Shown: positions 1 through 5,278, counted from the first letter of the stretch. The stretch: DNA of 6,282 bases from Deltaproteobacteria bacterium (GCA_019313025.1 JAFDCA010000182.1:1-6282); one strand, 5' to 3'. A program made the numbers and translations. The notes: a model not told the origin generated them from the sequence alone.

Positions 1-8
1 ACATAACC

Positions 9-35
9 GTTCACAGGTTCAGGGTTCCAGAGTTC
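9..35. repeat. Degenerate 7-8 bp GTTC repeat
   Basis: The tetramer GTTC recurs at 9, 17, 24 and 32, so with spacings of 8, 7 and 8 bp, each followed by a short purine-containing spacer. It lies just downstream of the DGC gene, outside any coding region. I associate this kind of intergenic GGTTCAG-type short repeat with Desulfobacterota genomes, from memory. Its function is unknown, and the array continues at most a few bases toward the window edge. Confidence 0.4.
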
Positions 36-59
36 ATTGGTGATGTATAGTCCATTGCC

Positions 60-593
60 TTATCCGCAACATCCACTGCTCTTATCATCTGATGCAGCAC
101 ATGAGGACGCACTGCCGACAGGGGGATTACTCAGACTGTCCATGACCCAATCGGCAACGGATTGAGCAACTTCTTTTCTCTCTTGTTCCGGCACATCCTC
201 ATAATCGAAAATGTCTGTGTATTTTTTATAGTGTGACAGGGCATCGAATTGAATCAGTTTCTTATTGTCAAGAATGTTTTCAAAGATACGACCATGGCAT
301 CGAAGAAAACACCCATCGATTAATACAACCTTTTCAGCACTCTTTATCCATTGGGCAATAGCTGATTCCGGAACCGTAATCAATTCACCATGACAACCTC
401 GACCATAGGCTTGTTCTTTGGAAACAATATTGGCTGCAAGCCGGGCAATTTCTCCTCGAATACAACCCCCCTCACAGGATAGAACCGGAATCTTCGATTC
501 GCTGATATTCTTTTTGCCGACAATTTCTCCTATGGGACAGATAGCCTTGGTTGTATCGACTTTTACTATCATTTTCTGATCCAAATTACTCAT
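60..593 (-). CDS. DGC-domain putative zinc-binding protein with Cys-rich tail
   Basis: A 177-residue cytoplasmic protein with no signal peptide or membrane segment. It carries the hallmark Asp-Gly-Cys of the DGC family (D93-G94-C95, followed by C99). Further cysteines are C19 (ICPIG), C40 and C44 (CEGGC) and C67 (GCHGE). In this family conserved cysteines are thought to bind zinc, but no reaction is established. Beyond the family core (about 15-150) is a Ser-rich tail with C165 and a terminal Gly-Cys-Cys-Gly (C175, C176), which looks like an added thiol or metal site. The start is supported by GAGGAG (601-606) seven bases upstream of ATG. It is the last gene of a same-strand trio behind a sigma factor and a SHOCT protein. 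The family assignment is fairly secure. A role in metal or thiol homeostasis is inferred only. Confidence 0.85.
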   Translation of the reverse strand: MSNLDQKMIVKVDTTKAICPIGEIVGKKNISESKIPVLSCEGGCIRGEIARLAANIVSKEQAYGRGCHGELITVPESAIAQWIKSAEKVVLIDGCFLRCHGRIFENILDNKKLIQFDALSHYKKYTDIFDYEDVPEQERKEVAQSVADWVMDSLSNPPVGSASSCAASDDKSSGCCG

Positions 594-600
594 GCGACAT

Positions 601-606
601 CTCCTC
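601..606 (-). promoter_or_regulatory. Ribosome binding site of the DGC gene
   Basis: On the minus strand GAGGAG sits seven bases before the ATG at 593, which fixes the start used here. Confidence 0.65.
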
Positions 607-705
607 TATATAATTTTGGGGTTAACATAAATAATGCATGATTACTGATGTTTTAGCGCCGTTGCCTTTTGTTTCTTCCTTTAGCGTTCAAAAATTTGTA
701 ACCAA

Positions 706-969
706 TTATTGAAACAATTCTGATGACTTGGTTAAGGTTCTTTTTTTCTCCTCATATTCCTCTTTGTCAATCTCACCAGAAGCATAGCGTTTATCGAGTA
801 TATCCGTTGCAGAATCTGAAGCGCTGATTTGCCGGCTGTTTGTATCGCGGGAACCAAATCCGCACATCATCGAGCCTCTTCGTCCCCTCATCATGAAAAA
901 ACACAGCGCCATCATCAAGATAGGCAATATCCACCATAATGAAGCGCTGAAAAATTCTGAACCATACAT
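706..969 (-). CDS. Small SHOCT-domain membrane protein
   Basis: An 87-residue protein. Residues about 9-27 form one hydrophobic, Trp- and Met-rich membrane segment (LWWILPILMMALCFFMM), followed at once by a basic stretch (RGRRG). This predicts an inner-membrane anchor with the C-terminus in the cytoplasm. A Ser-rich linker leads to a SHOCT domain at about 56-80, with the typical pattern ILDKRYASGEIDKEEYEE, close to the C-terminus as is usual. SHOCT is a short two-helix module found at the ends of many unrelated proteins and thought to mediate oligomerisation or binding; no enzymatic role is known. C23 and C36 are present. It lies between the sigma factor and the DGC gene on the same strand. 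It could serve as a membrane partner of either, but its sequence does not resemble an anti-sigma factor. Translation is probably strong (see its ribosome binding site). Confidence 0.85.
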   Translation of the reverse strand: MYGSEFFSASLWWILPILMMALCFFMMRGRRGSMMCGFGSRDTNSRQISASDSATDILDKRYASGEIDKEEYEEKKRTLTKSSELFQ

Positions 970-972
970 TTA

Positions 973-985
973 GATCACCTCCTTT
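973..985 (-). promoter_or_regulatory. Extended Shine-Dalgarno sequence of the SHOCT gene
   Basis: The minus strand reads AAAGGAGGTGATC, ending three bases before the ATG at 969, with the GGAGG core eight bases from the start. All 13 bases match the complement of the usual bacterial 16S rRNA 3' tail (GATCACCTCCTTT). Most genes pair over only 4-7 bases. This strongly supports the start and suggests efficient loading of ribosomes. Confidence 0.85.
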
Positions 986-1116
986 TTAATCCTACAGACG
1001 GTGGGAGGGATAAAAAGGATACATCTGCAATCAATTTTTTGGGGGAATCAAAAAAAGGATCTTATACTTGGAGGAATATGAGGGGGATAAAATGATAAAT
1101 AGTCTATCATAGACAT

Positions 1117-1722
1117 TTATTTGGGAATCTTCGGCAAAATTTGGGATTGCTTTCGGTCGCAGGCAAGAATGTCCTGTTCATTATAGTAGAAAGTGCAGCC
1201 ATCATCCAGTTCTTTTTTTAACCTGGCTCTTGCTCGGTGGAGCCTTATTTTTACAGTATAAAGTGAAACCTGTAAAATATCAGCTATCTCTTTATTTTTA
1301 AATCCCTCGAGTTCACTTAGTAATATAACAGTTTTATAATCGGAAGGAAGCCTGTCGATAAACTCCCTTATACATTCGCTCATCTCCTTGCGGATAACCG
1401 TCTGGTCGATGTGGGTTTTCGTATGGCCGGACCAGACATTCCTATCTTCAGTCTCCGTGTCCTCGTCAAGGCTGGTATGCTCAGATGATCGTCGAAATGA
1501 AGGGGATCTCATTCTATCAATAGCAGTGTTGGTAGCGATGCGGTATAACCAGGTCGAAAGCTTTGACTCACCCTTAAAACTCTTTAAGCCCCGACTCGCT
1601 TTCTCGAACACTTCCTGTGCCATGTCCTCAGCCTCTGGTTGACCTGTCAGATGGAATAAGTAATGGAGTATTTTCGGGTGAAATTCTTCGTAAATTTGGC
1701 TGAAGTCAACCTCGCTGTTCAT
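1117..1722 (-). CDS. ECF-type RNA polymerase sigma factor with two-Cys C-terminal extension
   Basis: A 201-residue sigma-70 family protein of ECF architecture. Region 2 spans about 8-75, with the -10 recognition and core-binding segment around AEDMAQEVFEKA and STWLYRIATNTAIDRMR. An acidic variable linker (80-108) follows. Region 4 spans about 115-171, ending in a helix-turn-helix (FKNKEIADILQVSLYTVKIRLHRARARLKKEL) that contacts the -35 box. Typical ECF sigmas end about here. This one continues 30 residues, including GCTFYYNEQDILACDRK with C176 and C188; C117 lies in region 4. Cysteine tails on ECF factors can sense metal or redox state (known for the CorE type, which has more cysteines), so a built-in sensor is plausible but unproven. 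No anti-sigma gene is adjacent. The start is supported by AAGGGAG (1730-1736), seven bases upstream. Downstream same-strand genes are SHOCT and DGC. Confidence 0.92.
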   Translation of the reverse strand: MNSEVDFSQIYEEFHPKILHYLFHLTGQPEAEDMAQEVFEKASRGLKSFKGESKLSTWLYRIATNTAIDRMRSPSFRRSSEHTSLDEDTETEDRNVWSGHTKTHIDQTVIRKEMSECIREFIDRLPSDYKTVILLSELEGFKNKEIADILQVSLYTVKIRLHRARARLKKELDDGCTFYYNEQDILACDRKQSQILPKIPK

Positions 1723-1760
1723 GGTTAATCTCCCTTAGGCAAGGTCTTATATGTCGGTCT

Positions 1761-1776
1761 GGAAAGAAATCTTTCC
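1761..1776. promoter_or_regulatory. Perfect dyad in the sigma-gene leader
   Basis: GGAAAGA-AA-TCTTTCC is a perfect inverted repeat with 7-base arms. It lies 39 bases upstream of the sigma start codon and downstream of the proposed promoter, so it could be an operator acting as a roadblock or a small hairpin in the mRNA leader. No binding protein is known to me. Confidence 0.45.
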
Positions 1777-1797
1777 TATTTGGCCACACCTGCCATG

Positions 1798-1827
1798 TTC
1801 ATATCTAAAAATAAGGAAAGGAGTCAA
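1798..1827 (-). promoter_or_regulatory. Candidate promoter of the sigma-SHOCT-DGC cluster
   Basis: Reading the minus strand, TTGACT (1827-1822) and TATGAA (1803-1798) are separated by 18 bases, resembling a housekeeping sigma-70 promoter. It would give a leader of about 70 nt. The -35 box is embedded in the REP-like inverted repeat, so the match could be accidental. Confidence 0.4.
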
Positions 1828-1842
1828 GTCTACTTTTGACCC
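1820..1842. repeat. REP-like imperfect inverted repeat
   Basis: GTCAA (1823-1827) and TTGAC (1836-1840) pair around an 8-base centre containing GTCTACTT, flanked by GGA on the left and CC on the right. I recall similar 'GGGTCAAGTCTACTTTTGACCC' units scattered in environmental Gram-negative genomes, often near REP-associated (IS200-like) transposases. No transposase is present here, so this would be a solitary copy or remnant. The identification is from memory and moderate. Confidence 0.4.
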
Positions 1843-1960
1843 TTCAATCGATAATATAGGGCGAAAAGATCGTGAAAGAGAAGGGACTCAAGATGATAAA
1901 ATGACCGATGTCAATATATCGATGCCCGTCCCTCAGCTCCCCTTAAATTTTATGAAGGTT

Positions 1961-2020
1961 CTTGATTTGAAGGGCCACAATATGTAGTAATTTGATCTAA
2001 TAAACCACAATATATCTTAA
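1961..2020 (+). repeat. Two degenerate 30-bp direct repeats
   Basis: Two adjacent 30-bp units share TTGAT near the start and a nine-base identical core CCACAATAT (1975-1983 and 2005-2013). A fainter third unit may follow. They lie just upstream of the promoter at 2058, a typical place for tandem activator or response-regulator sites in phase with about three helical turns. Confidence 0.45.
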
Positions 2021-2029
2021 TTCAACTAA

Positions 2030-2051
2030 ATTATATATAAATTATATATAA
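2030..2051 (+). repeat. 11-bp AT-rich tandem repeat (UP-element-like)
   Basis: ATTATATATAA occurs twice in direct tandem and ends seven bases before the -35 box of the plus-strand promoter. All A/T sequence at this position is where the RNA polymerase alpha subunit contacts UP elements, so it may boost transcription (inference from position). Confidence 0.45.
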
Positions 2052-2057
2052 TTACAC

Positions 2058-2086
2058 TTGACACGGATACGTTACAATTTTAGGAT
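2058..2086 (+). promoter_or_regulatory. Candidate promoter of the exported-protein gene
   Basis: A perfect -35 TTGACA (2058-2063), 17-base spacer and -10 TAGGAT (2081-2086, four of six matches). Transcription would start near 2093, giving a leader of about 80 nt. An AT-rich UP-like repeat precedes it. Confidence 0.5.
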
Positions 2087-2111
2087 ATGACTAGAGATTA
2101 ACCTGTCAAAA

Positions 2112-2128
2112 ATGTATTTATAATACAT
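2112..2128. promoter_or_regulatory. Perfect 7-3-7 inverted repeat in the leader
   Basis: ATGTATT-TAT-AATACAT lies between the proposed transcription start (about 2093) and the ATG at 2173. It could be an operator for a dimeric regulator. As RNA it would be a weak AU stem. Confidence 0.35.
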
Positions 2129-2172
2129 AGTCAATCAAATGCGGTATTGCAATTTTTTACCTTAAGGCAACA

Positions 2173-3456
2173 ATGATGCGATTGTTTTTCCGCATAAAAA
2201 AAAGTTTTTTTACCATTCCCTTGTGTGTGCCCTGGTGTATTCTTATTTTCATCAACTTGATTTGGAATCCTTTTTTTCCATTCCCTGTCAAAGCTAAAAA
2301 TGTAGCGGAAATTTTACAGAATCAGAGTCGAAAACAAACAGTCGTAAAATATTCAAAAGGTCATCTGCCGGATCTTTCCCCTGAAGACCCCTTGGAACAA
2401 CTGCCGATCATTTATAATGGCCCGGATGGGACCTTATTAAAATTTCAAGCAAAGGCTGATTTTTTGGAATTGTTTAAGCCGGAAGTTGATATTTTCCAAA
2501 ATAAATCTTCTGATTTTGATGAAACTTTCTTTTCATCAAAATCAGCTTCCAATGAGACCGATAATCGGTTTGAGATTCTTCGTTTAGAACAAAAGTTAAA
2601 TGGCTTTAATTATGGTTTAGAATATCGCTATGTGGGGAAAAATCTGAACGATTTTGACCGTTTTAAGAAGAAAGCGGAAACTAAAACAAACTTTGGTTTA
2701 AAAGACGATCAGGAGGGAGTAGAGATTTGGGGGGAAAAAAACATCGGGTCCATTGGCTTAAAAACTTTTTTCTCGAGGTTTTGGGACAACGTCGATCGCG
2801 ATCCCGCGCGACCTCGAATGCTGACCCACAAATACGGCCTTGAAATGAAATACAAGATGGATCTTTTGCCCGTTTGTCTCTTTTTTTCTCATTTCAGTGA
2901 AAAATCCGAGGATACCTTTGAGATAGAGAGTTCCGAATATCATGGGGAACAGAAAAAAACCTATAAAAGTTCTTTGCAATACCATGCCGGCAAGGCATTT
3001 GATGTCACAGCTTCCTCAAGCTATTCTCTCAGCCAAGACCTGTTTGATCCAAACAAGGAAACCCAAAGCTTCCGGCACAAAATCAGTTCCTCCATCAATC
3101 CCGCATCCGATCTTACCATTACCCCGGCATTAAGTTTTGGCGAATATCGAGACCTTTGGGATGGAGAACAAAGAGAAAATCCCTCTGCCTCGCTCTCCAT
3201 TTCGTATAGTCGAATTTTCAATGTTGTTGATCTGTTTTTACGGGGGAGATATTCTCAAACGAAAAATACCGATCGAAGCTTGGATACCGAGAGACTGAAC
3301 ACATCCATCGGTTTGAGTTGGCACGCGAATAATTCGTTTTTCCCAGAAATGTGTTATTCTTTGGATTTGGGATACAATCAATATGATGATAAAATCAATG
3401 AAAATAGCTCCTACAATACATTGTCCACATCATTTAAACTGGAGTTTCAGCTATAG
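2173..3456 (+). CDS. Exported probable outer-membrane beta-barrel protein, family unknown
   Basis: 427 residues. A basic N-terminus (RIKK, 7-10) and a hydrophobic stretch (about 11-35) are followed by FPVKAK, giving a plausible signal peptidase site after A41; the signal is rather long. From about 130 to the end the protein is rich in alternating polar/hydrophobic aromatic strands, for example NGFNYGLEYRYVGKN, GLEMKYKM, YKSSLQYHAG, DLTITPALSFGEY, SASLSISYSRIF, LFLRGRYSQT and the final TSFKLEFQL. They are separated by charged turns, the pattern of a transmembrane beta-barrel. The last residue is Leu instead of the usual Phe. Residues 48-130 look like a periplasmic or plug-like segment. I do not recognise the family. 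TAAGG (2163-2167) lies five bases before the first ATG and eight before a second ATG at 2176, so the start could be either. It is followed on the same strand by an M48 protease lipoprotein, 235 bp away. Confidence 0.75.
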   Translation: MMRLFFRIKKSFFTIPLCVPWCILIFINLIWNPFFPFPVKAKNVAEILQNQSRKQTVVKYSKGHLPDLSPEDPLEQLPIIYNGPDGTLLKFQAKADFLELFKPEVDIFQNKSSDFDETFFSSKSASNETDNRFEILRLEQKLNGFNYGLEYRYVGKNLNDFDRFKKKAETKTNFGLKDDQEGVEIWGEKNIGSIGLKTFFSRFWDNVDRDPARPRMLTHKYGLEMKYKMDLLPVCLFFSHFSEKSEDTFEIESSEYHGEQKKTYKSSLQYHAGKAFDVTASSSYSLSQDLFDPNKETQSFRHKISSSINPASDLTITPALSFGEYRDLWDGEQRENPSASLSISYSRIFNVVDLFLRGRYSQTKNTDRSLDTERLNTSIGLSWHANNSFFPEMCYSLDLGYNQYDDKINENSSYNTLSTSFKLEFQL

Positions 3457-3580
3457 ATCAATTAGTTATCGTTGTCCGACCCTCATTCATTCAAAGTGCG
3501 GTGGCTGTCGAAGTAAATGATAGATTTTAAAATTTATTTTGTCCAAGCTCTGCACCAGCGTTCCACACGACCCACAACTT

Positions 3581-3597
3581 AACTTGACACTCAAGTT
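3581..3597. promoter_or_regulatory. Perfect palindrome overlapping the -35 box
   Basis: AACTTGA-CAC-TCAAGTT has 7-base perfect arms around a 3-base centre, and the -35 TTGACA lies inside it. This placement fits a repressor operator for the metalloprotease gene. The binding protein is unknown. Confidence 0.45.
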
Positions 3598-3612
3598 CAA
3601 AACGCTTATTTT
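3584..3612 (+). promoter_or_regulatory. Candidate promoter of the M48 protease gene
   Basis: -35 TTGACA (3584-3589), 17-base spacer, -10 TATTTT (3607-3612, four of six). Transcription would begin near 3619, about 73 nt before the ATG. The nine bases ACTTGACAC around the -35 are also found at the promoter at 2058. Confidence 0.45.
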
Positions 3613-3691
3613 TTTCTTATAAAAAATGACCTCTTATCCCTTTGCTTAAAATGGCAAAGCCACAAGATAGATCGATTGATAGGTTGCGATA

Positions 3692-4498
3692 ATGAAAAGA
3701 TTATACAGCACAATTCTACTTTGCGCGGCGATCATCACTGCCTGTGCCACCAGCATGACGGGGAGGCGTCAGTTGATGATTGTTTCGGAAGACTCGGCCA
3801 TTGCCGCGTCTAAACAAGCATATGTCGAAATGCTGCGGCCATATGCCGAGAAAGGCGAGATCGATAACGATCCGGTCTTAAAGAATCGGGTCTATAAAAT
3901 CACCGGGCGCTTGATTGCCCAGGCCATTAAAATTCGTCCGGAGACAAAAAACTGGGATTGGAGCATCAAGATCATCGATGATCACAAGACAGTCAACGCA
4001 TGGGCCATGGCAGGTGGGAAAATGGCTCTTTATACGGGTTTGGTAGAAAAAATCAAACCCTCCGATGACGAGCTGGCCCAGGTATTAAGCCACGAGATCG
4101 CTCATGCTTTGGCCAAACATTCGGCTGAAAAGATGTCGGTGGCCATGACCAGTCAGGTTGGTGTGATAGCGGTGGGCGTCGCAACGAAGAGCGATGGATT
4201 GGCATTGACAGGTGCGTCGCTGGCCGCCGCGTTGGCAGTCCAAATGCCAAACAGCCGGGCAGCAGAGTCTGAGGCGGATCGTATCGGCATCGAGTTGGCG
4301 GCCAAAGCCGGTTACAATCCTCGCGCCGCTGTCACTTTATGGCAAAAGATGGCCAAAGTCGGTGGCAAAGGTCCTCCCCAATTTCTTAGCACCCATCCGG
4401 CACCGGAAAACCGTGAAAAAAACCTCGCCTCCCTCATACCTCAAATGATGCCCTACTACGAGCAGAAGGGAGAACGGCCGACTTACAAATTTAACTGA
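3692..4498 (+). CDS. M48-family zinc metalloprotease lipoprotein (LoiP/YcaL-like)
   Basis: 268 residues. A lipoprotein signal ends in ITAC with the lipidated Cys at 18, followed by the family-typical TGRRQLMIVSE (24-33). The zinc site is H134-E135-I-A-H138 with the third ligand E192 in ESEADR. THPAPENR near the end provides H235, matching the conserved His near the active site of BepA-type enzymes. GGKMALYTGLVE (108-119) is also typical of the family. All catalytic residues are present, so it should be active. Its length is close to E. coli LoiP and YcaL (about 250 residues), without the TPR domain of BepA. Relatives degrade misfolded or stalled outer-membrane proteins in the periplasm; the residue after the lipidated Cys is Ala, not Asp, consistent with outer-membrane sorting. 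The ribosome site is weak (ATAGG, eight bases before ATG). The upstream neighbour is a probable barrel protein, a possible but unproven client. Confidence 0.93.
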   Translation: MKRLYSTILLCAAIITACATSMTGRRQLMIVSEDSAIAASKQAYVEMLRPYAEKGEIDNDPVLKNRVYKITGRLIAQAIKIRPETKNWDWSIKIIDDHKTVNAWAMAGGKMALYTGLVEKIKPSDDELAQVLSHEIAHALAKHSAEKMSVAMTSQVGVIAVGVATKSDGLALTGASLAAALAVQMPNSRAAESEADRIGIELAAKAGYNPRAAVTLWQKMAKVGGKGPPQFLSTHPAPENREKNLASLIPQMMPYYEQKGERPTYKFN

Positions 4499-4588
4499 TC
4501 CTGGTTCTTTTTGGGAATAAAATCCGCATCGATGTTAACGGCCGCAAACTACTGATAGGATTTAAGCGGGAACCTCTCACGCGGCATA

Positions 4589-4600
4589 AGCGAATTCGCT
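4589..4600. repeat. 12-bp perfect palindrome
   Basis: AGCGAATTCGCT is a perfect palindrome, flanked by outer CGCG on both sides (left at 4579-4582, right after a short gap), so a longer imperfect stem is possible. Its role is unknown. It is not followed by a T run, so a terminator is unlikely. Confidence 0.3.
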
Positions 4601-4622
4601 GCGCGACGGTGATTTATAGATA

Positions 4623-4685
4623 AAGGATTAAGGAAAAAGGATCAAGGAGCAAGGAGCAAAGGGCATAGGGCTGAAAGCAGAAGGC
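4623..4685 (+). repeat. Degenerate heptamer minisatellite (AAGGAGC-type)
   Basis: Nine consecutive 7-bp units can be read: AAGGATT, AAGGAAA, AAGGATC, AAGGAGC twice, AAAGGGC, ATAGGGC, TGAAAGC, AGAAGGC, then decaying purine-rich copies to about 4700. It lies outside genes. I associate such arrays with Desulfobacterota intergenic DNA, from memory. No function is known. Confidence 0.6.
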
Positions 4686-4752
4686 TAGAAGGTAAGAAGG
4701 TTTGAATGCGAGATGTCAGAAGGCAGGCTGCGGGAACATGTCGACAAAATAG

Positions 4753-4787
4753 AAAAGGAAAGTGGAAACAAGTGCCACTTTCCTTTT
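4753..4787. terminator. Strong bidirectional intrinsic terminator candidate
   Basis: A perfect 13-bp stem (4753-4765 AAAAGGAAAGTGG with 4775-4787 CCACTTTCCTTTT) and a 9-base loop. Because the stem base is A-rich on the left and T-rich on the right, each strand ends in a T tract (minus strand continues TTTTCTATTTTG). It lies between converging genes (M48 protease from the left, small secreted protein from the right) and could stop both. Confidence 0.75.
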
Positions 4788-4872
4788 ATGTTGGGAAACC
4801 TATAGAGCGTGTCATTTTTTAGCGCTGGAGCCTCTCTGTTTTTTTCAGAAGCCAAAGGAAAAAGGCTCGCGA

Positions 4873-5265
4873 TCAGGGACCTTTCGGAACGTTGTCTACT
4901 ACCAGGATATCTTGGGTTCCCGAAAATTCCTCTCCGTCGTAGTCAACCCCGGTTAGTGTGAAGGTATTGTACCCGACCTTTACTAAATTTCCAACAGCTT
5001 CCCTCCAGAATTTTGCAACAAAATATCCCCTGTCGTCACTAAAGCATGAATAAGCCTCTGTGTAACCGTTTCCTACTAATAAAAGCACTTTTGAGTTATA
5101 ATGATCTACCTCACTATAAGGAATATCGGTGTGCACGGTGACACATTTGTCAACCGTTTTCTGAAGATTGAGTACGTTGGGGGCTACGTCAATCAGGACA
5201 TCTTCGGCAAAAGCAAATGTCGTAAAGGATACCAAGGCTGCCACGATCAAAAAAGTTTTTTTCAC
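4873..5265 (-). CDS. Small secreted beta-sandwich-like protein, function unknown
   Basis: 130 residues with a clear Sec signal peptide: MKK, hydrophobic core to residue 18, and AFA|ED cleavage after A20, leaving a 110-residue mature protein. The mature part is rich in short beta strands: VLIDVAPNVLNLQ, CVTVHTDIP, KVLLLVGNG, SDDRGYFVAKFWREAV, FTLTGVDYDGEEFSGTQ and DILVVD. This series resembles a domain I have seen repeated in large secreted, dockerin- or cohesin-associated proteins, where 'VTVHTDIP', 'DDRG..VAKF' and 'G..FSGTD.I.V' recur, suggesting a single-domain immunoglobulin-like fold. C41 and C74 could form a disulfide. The start is GTG, supported by AAAGGAGG with the GGAGG core five bases upstream (5271-5275). 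No enzyme motif is visible. A strong terminator lies about 85 bp downstream. The upstream neighbour is another small secreted protein. Confidence 0.8.
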   Translation of the reverse strand: MKKTFLIVAALVSFTTFAFAEDVLIDVAPNVLNLQKTVDKCVTVHTDIPYSEVDHYNSKVLLLVGNGYTEAYSCFSDDRGYFVAKFWREAVGNLVKVGYNTFTLTGVDYDGEEFSGTQDILVVDNVPKGP

Positions 5266-5270
5266 TTTTT

Positions 5271-5278
5271 CCTCCTTT
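5271..5278 (-). promoter_or_regulatory. Ribosome binding site for a GTG start
   Basis: The minus strand reads AAAGGAGG five bases before GTG at 5265. No in-frame ATG upstream has a comparable site, so GTG is the probable start. Confidence 0.65.

Larger units (their letters stand above)
1723..2172. other. Divergent intergenic control region
   Basis: These 450 bases separate the leftward sigma gene from the rightward exported-protein gene. I see no real gene. The left part holds the sigma promoter candidate, its leader dyad and a REP-like element. The right part is very AT-rich and holds direct repeats, a plus-strand promoter and a leader dyad, listed individually. The stretch at about 1845-1960 has nothing I can name. 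Confidence 0.7.
4499..4872. other. Intergenic region with repeats and a terminator
   Basis: This region lies between converging genes. I see no credible ORF. It contains a 12-bp palindrome, a run of degenerate heptamers and a strong hairpin, listed separately. The purine-rich plus strand from 4620 to 4720 is strongly asymmetric. Confidence 0.65.

Noticed and set aside
973..985. Plus-strand match to the 16S rRNA 3' end, suggesting an rRNA fragment
   Set aside because: The similarity is confined to the anti-Shine-Dalgarno tail and is correctly placed before an ATG, so it is an extended ribosome site.
1102..1114. GTCTA-TCA-TAGAC hairpin just after the sigma gene
   Set aside because: Only a 5-bp AT-rich stem and no clean T run; too weak to call a terminator.
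1751..1987. Plus-strand ORF of 78 codons
   Set aside because: It runs through the REP-like element and the sigma leader, has no ribosome site and no protein features; its middle is simply the translated repeat.
4053..4448. Overlapping ORFs in other frames of the M48 gene
   Set aside because: They overlap a gene with intact catalytic motifs and have no features of their own.
4850..4867. AGCC...GGCT stem just after the small secreted protein gene
   Set aside because: A four-base stem with no T tract on the minus strand; the 13-bp hairpin at 4753-4787 is a far better terminator.
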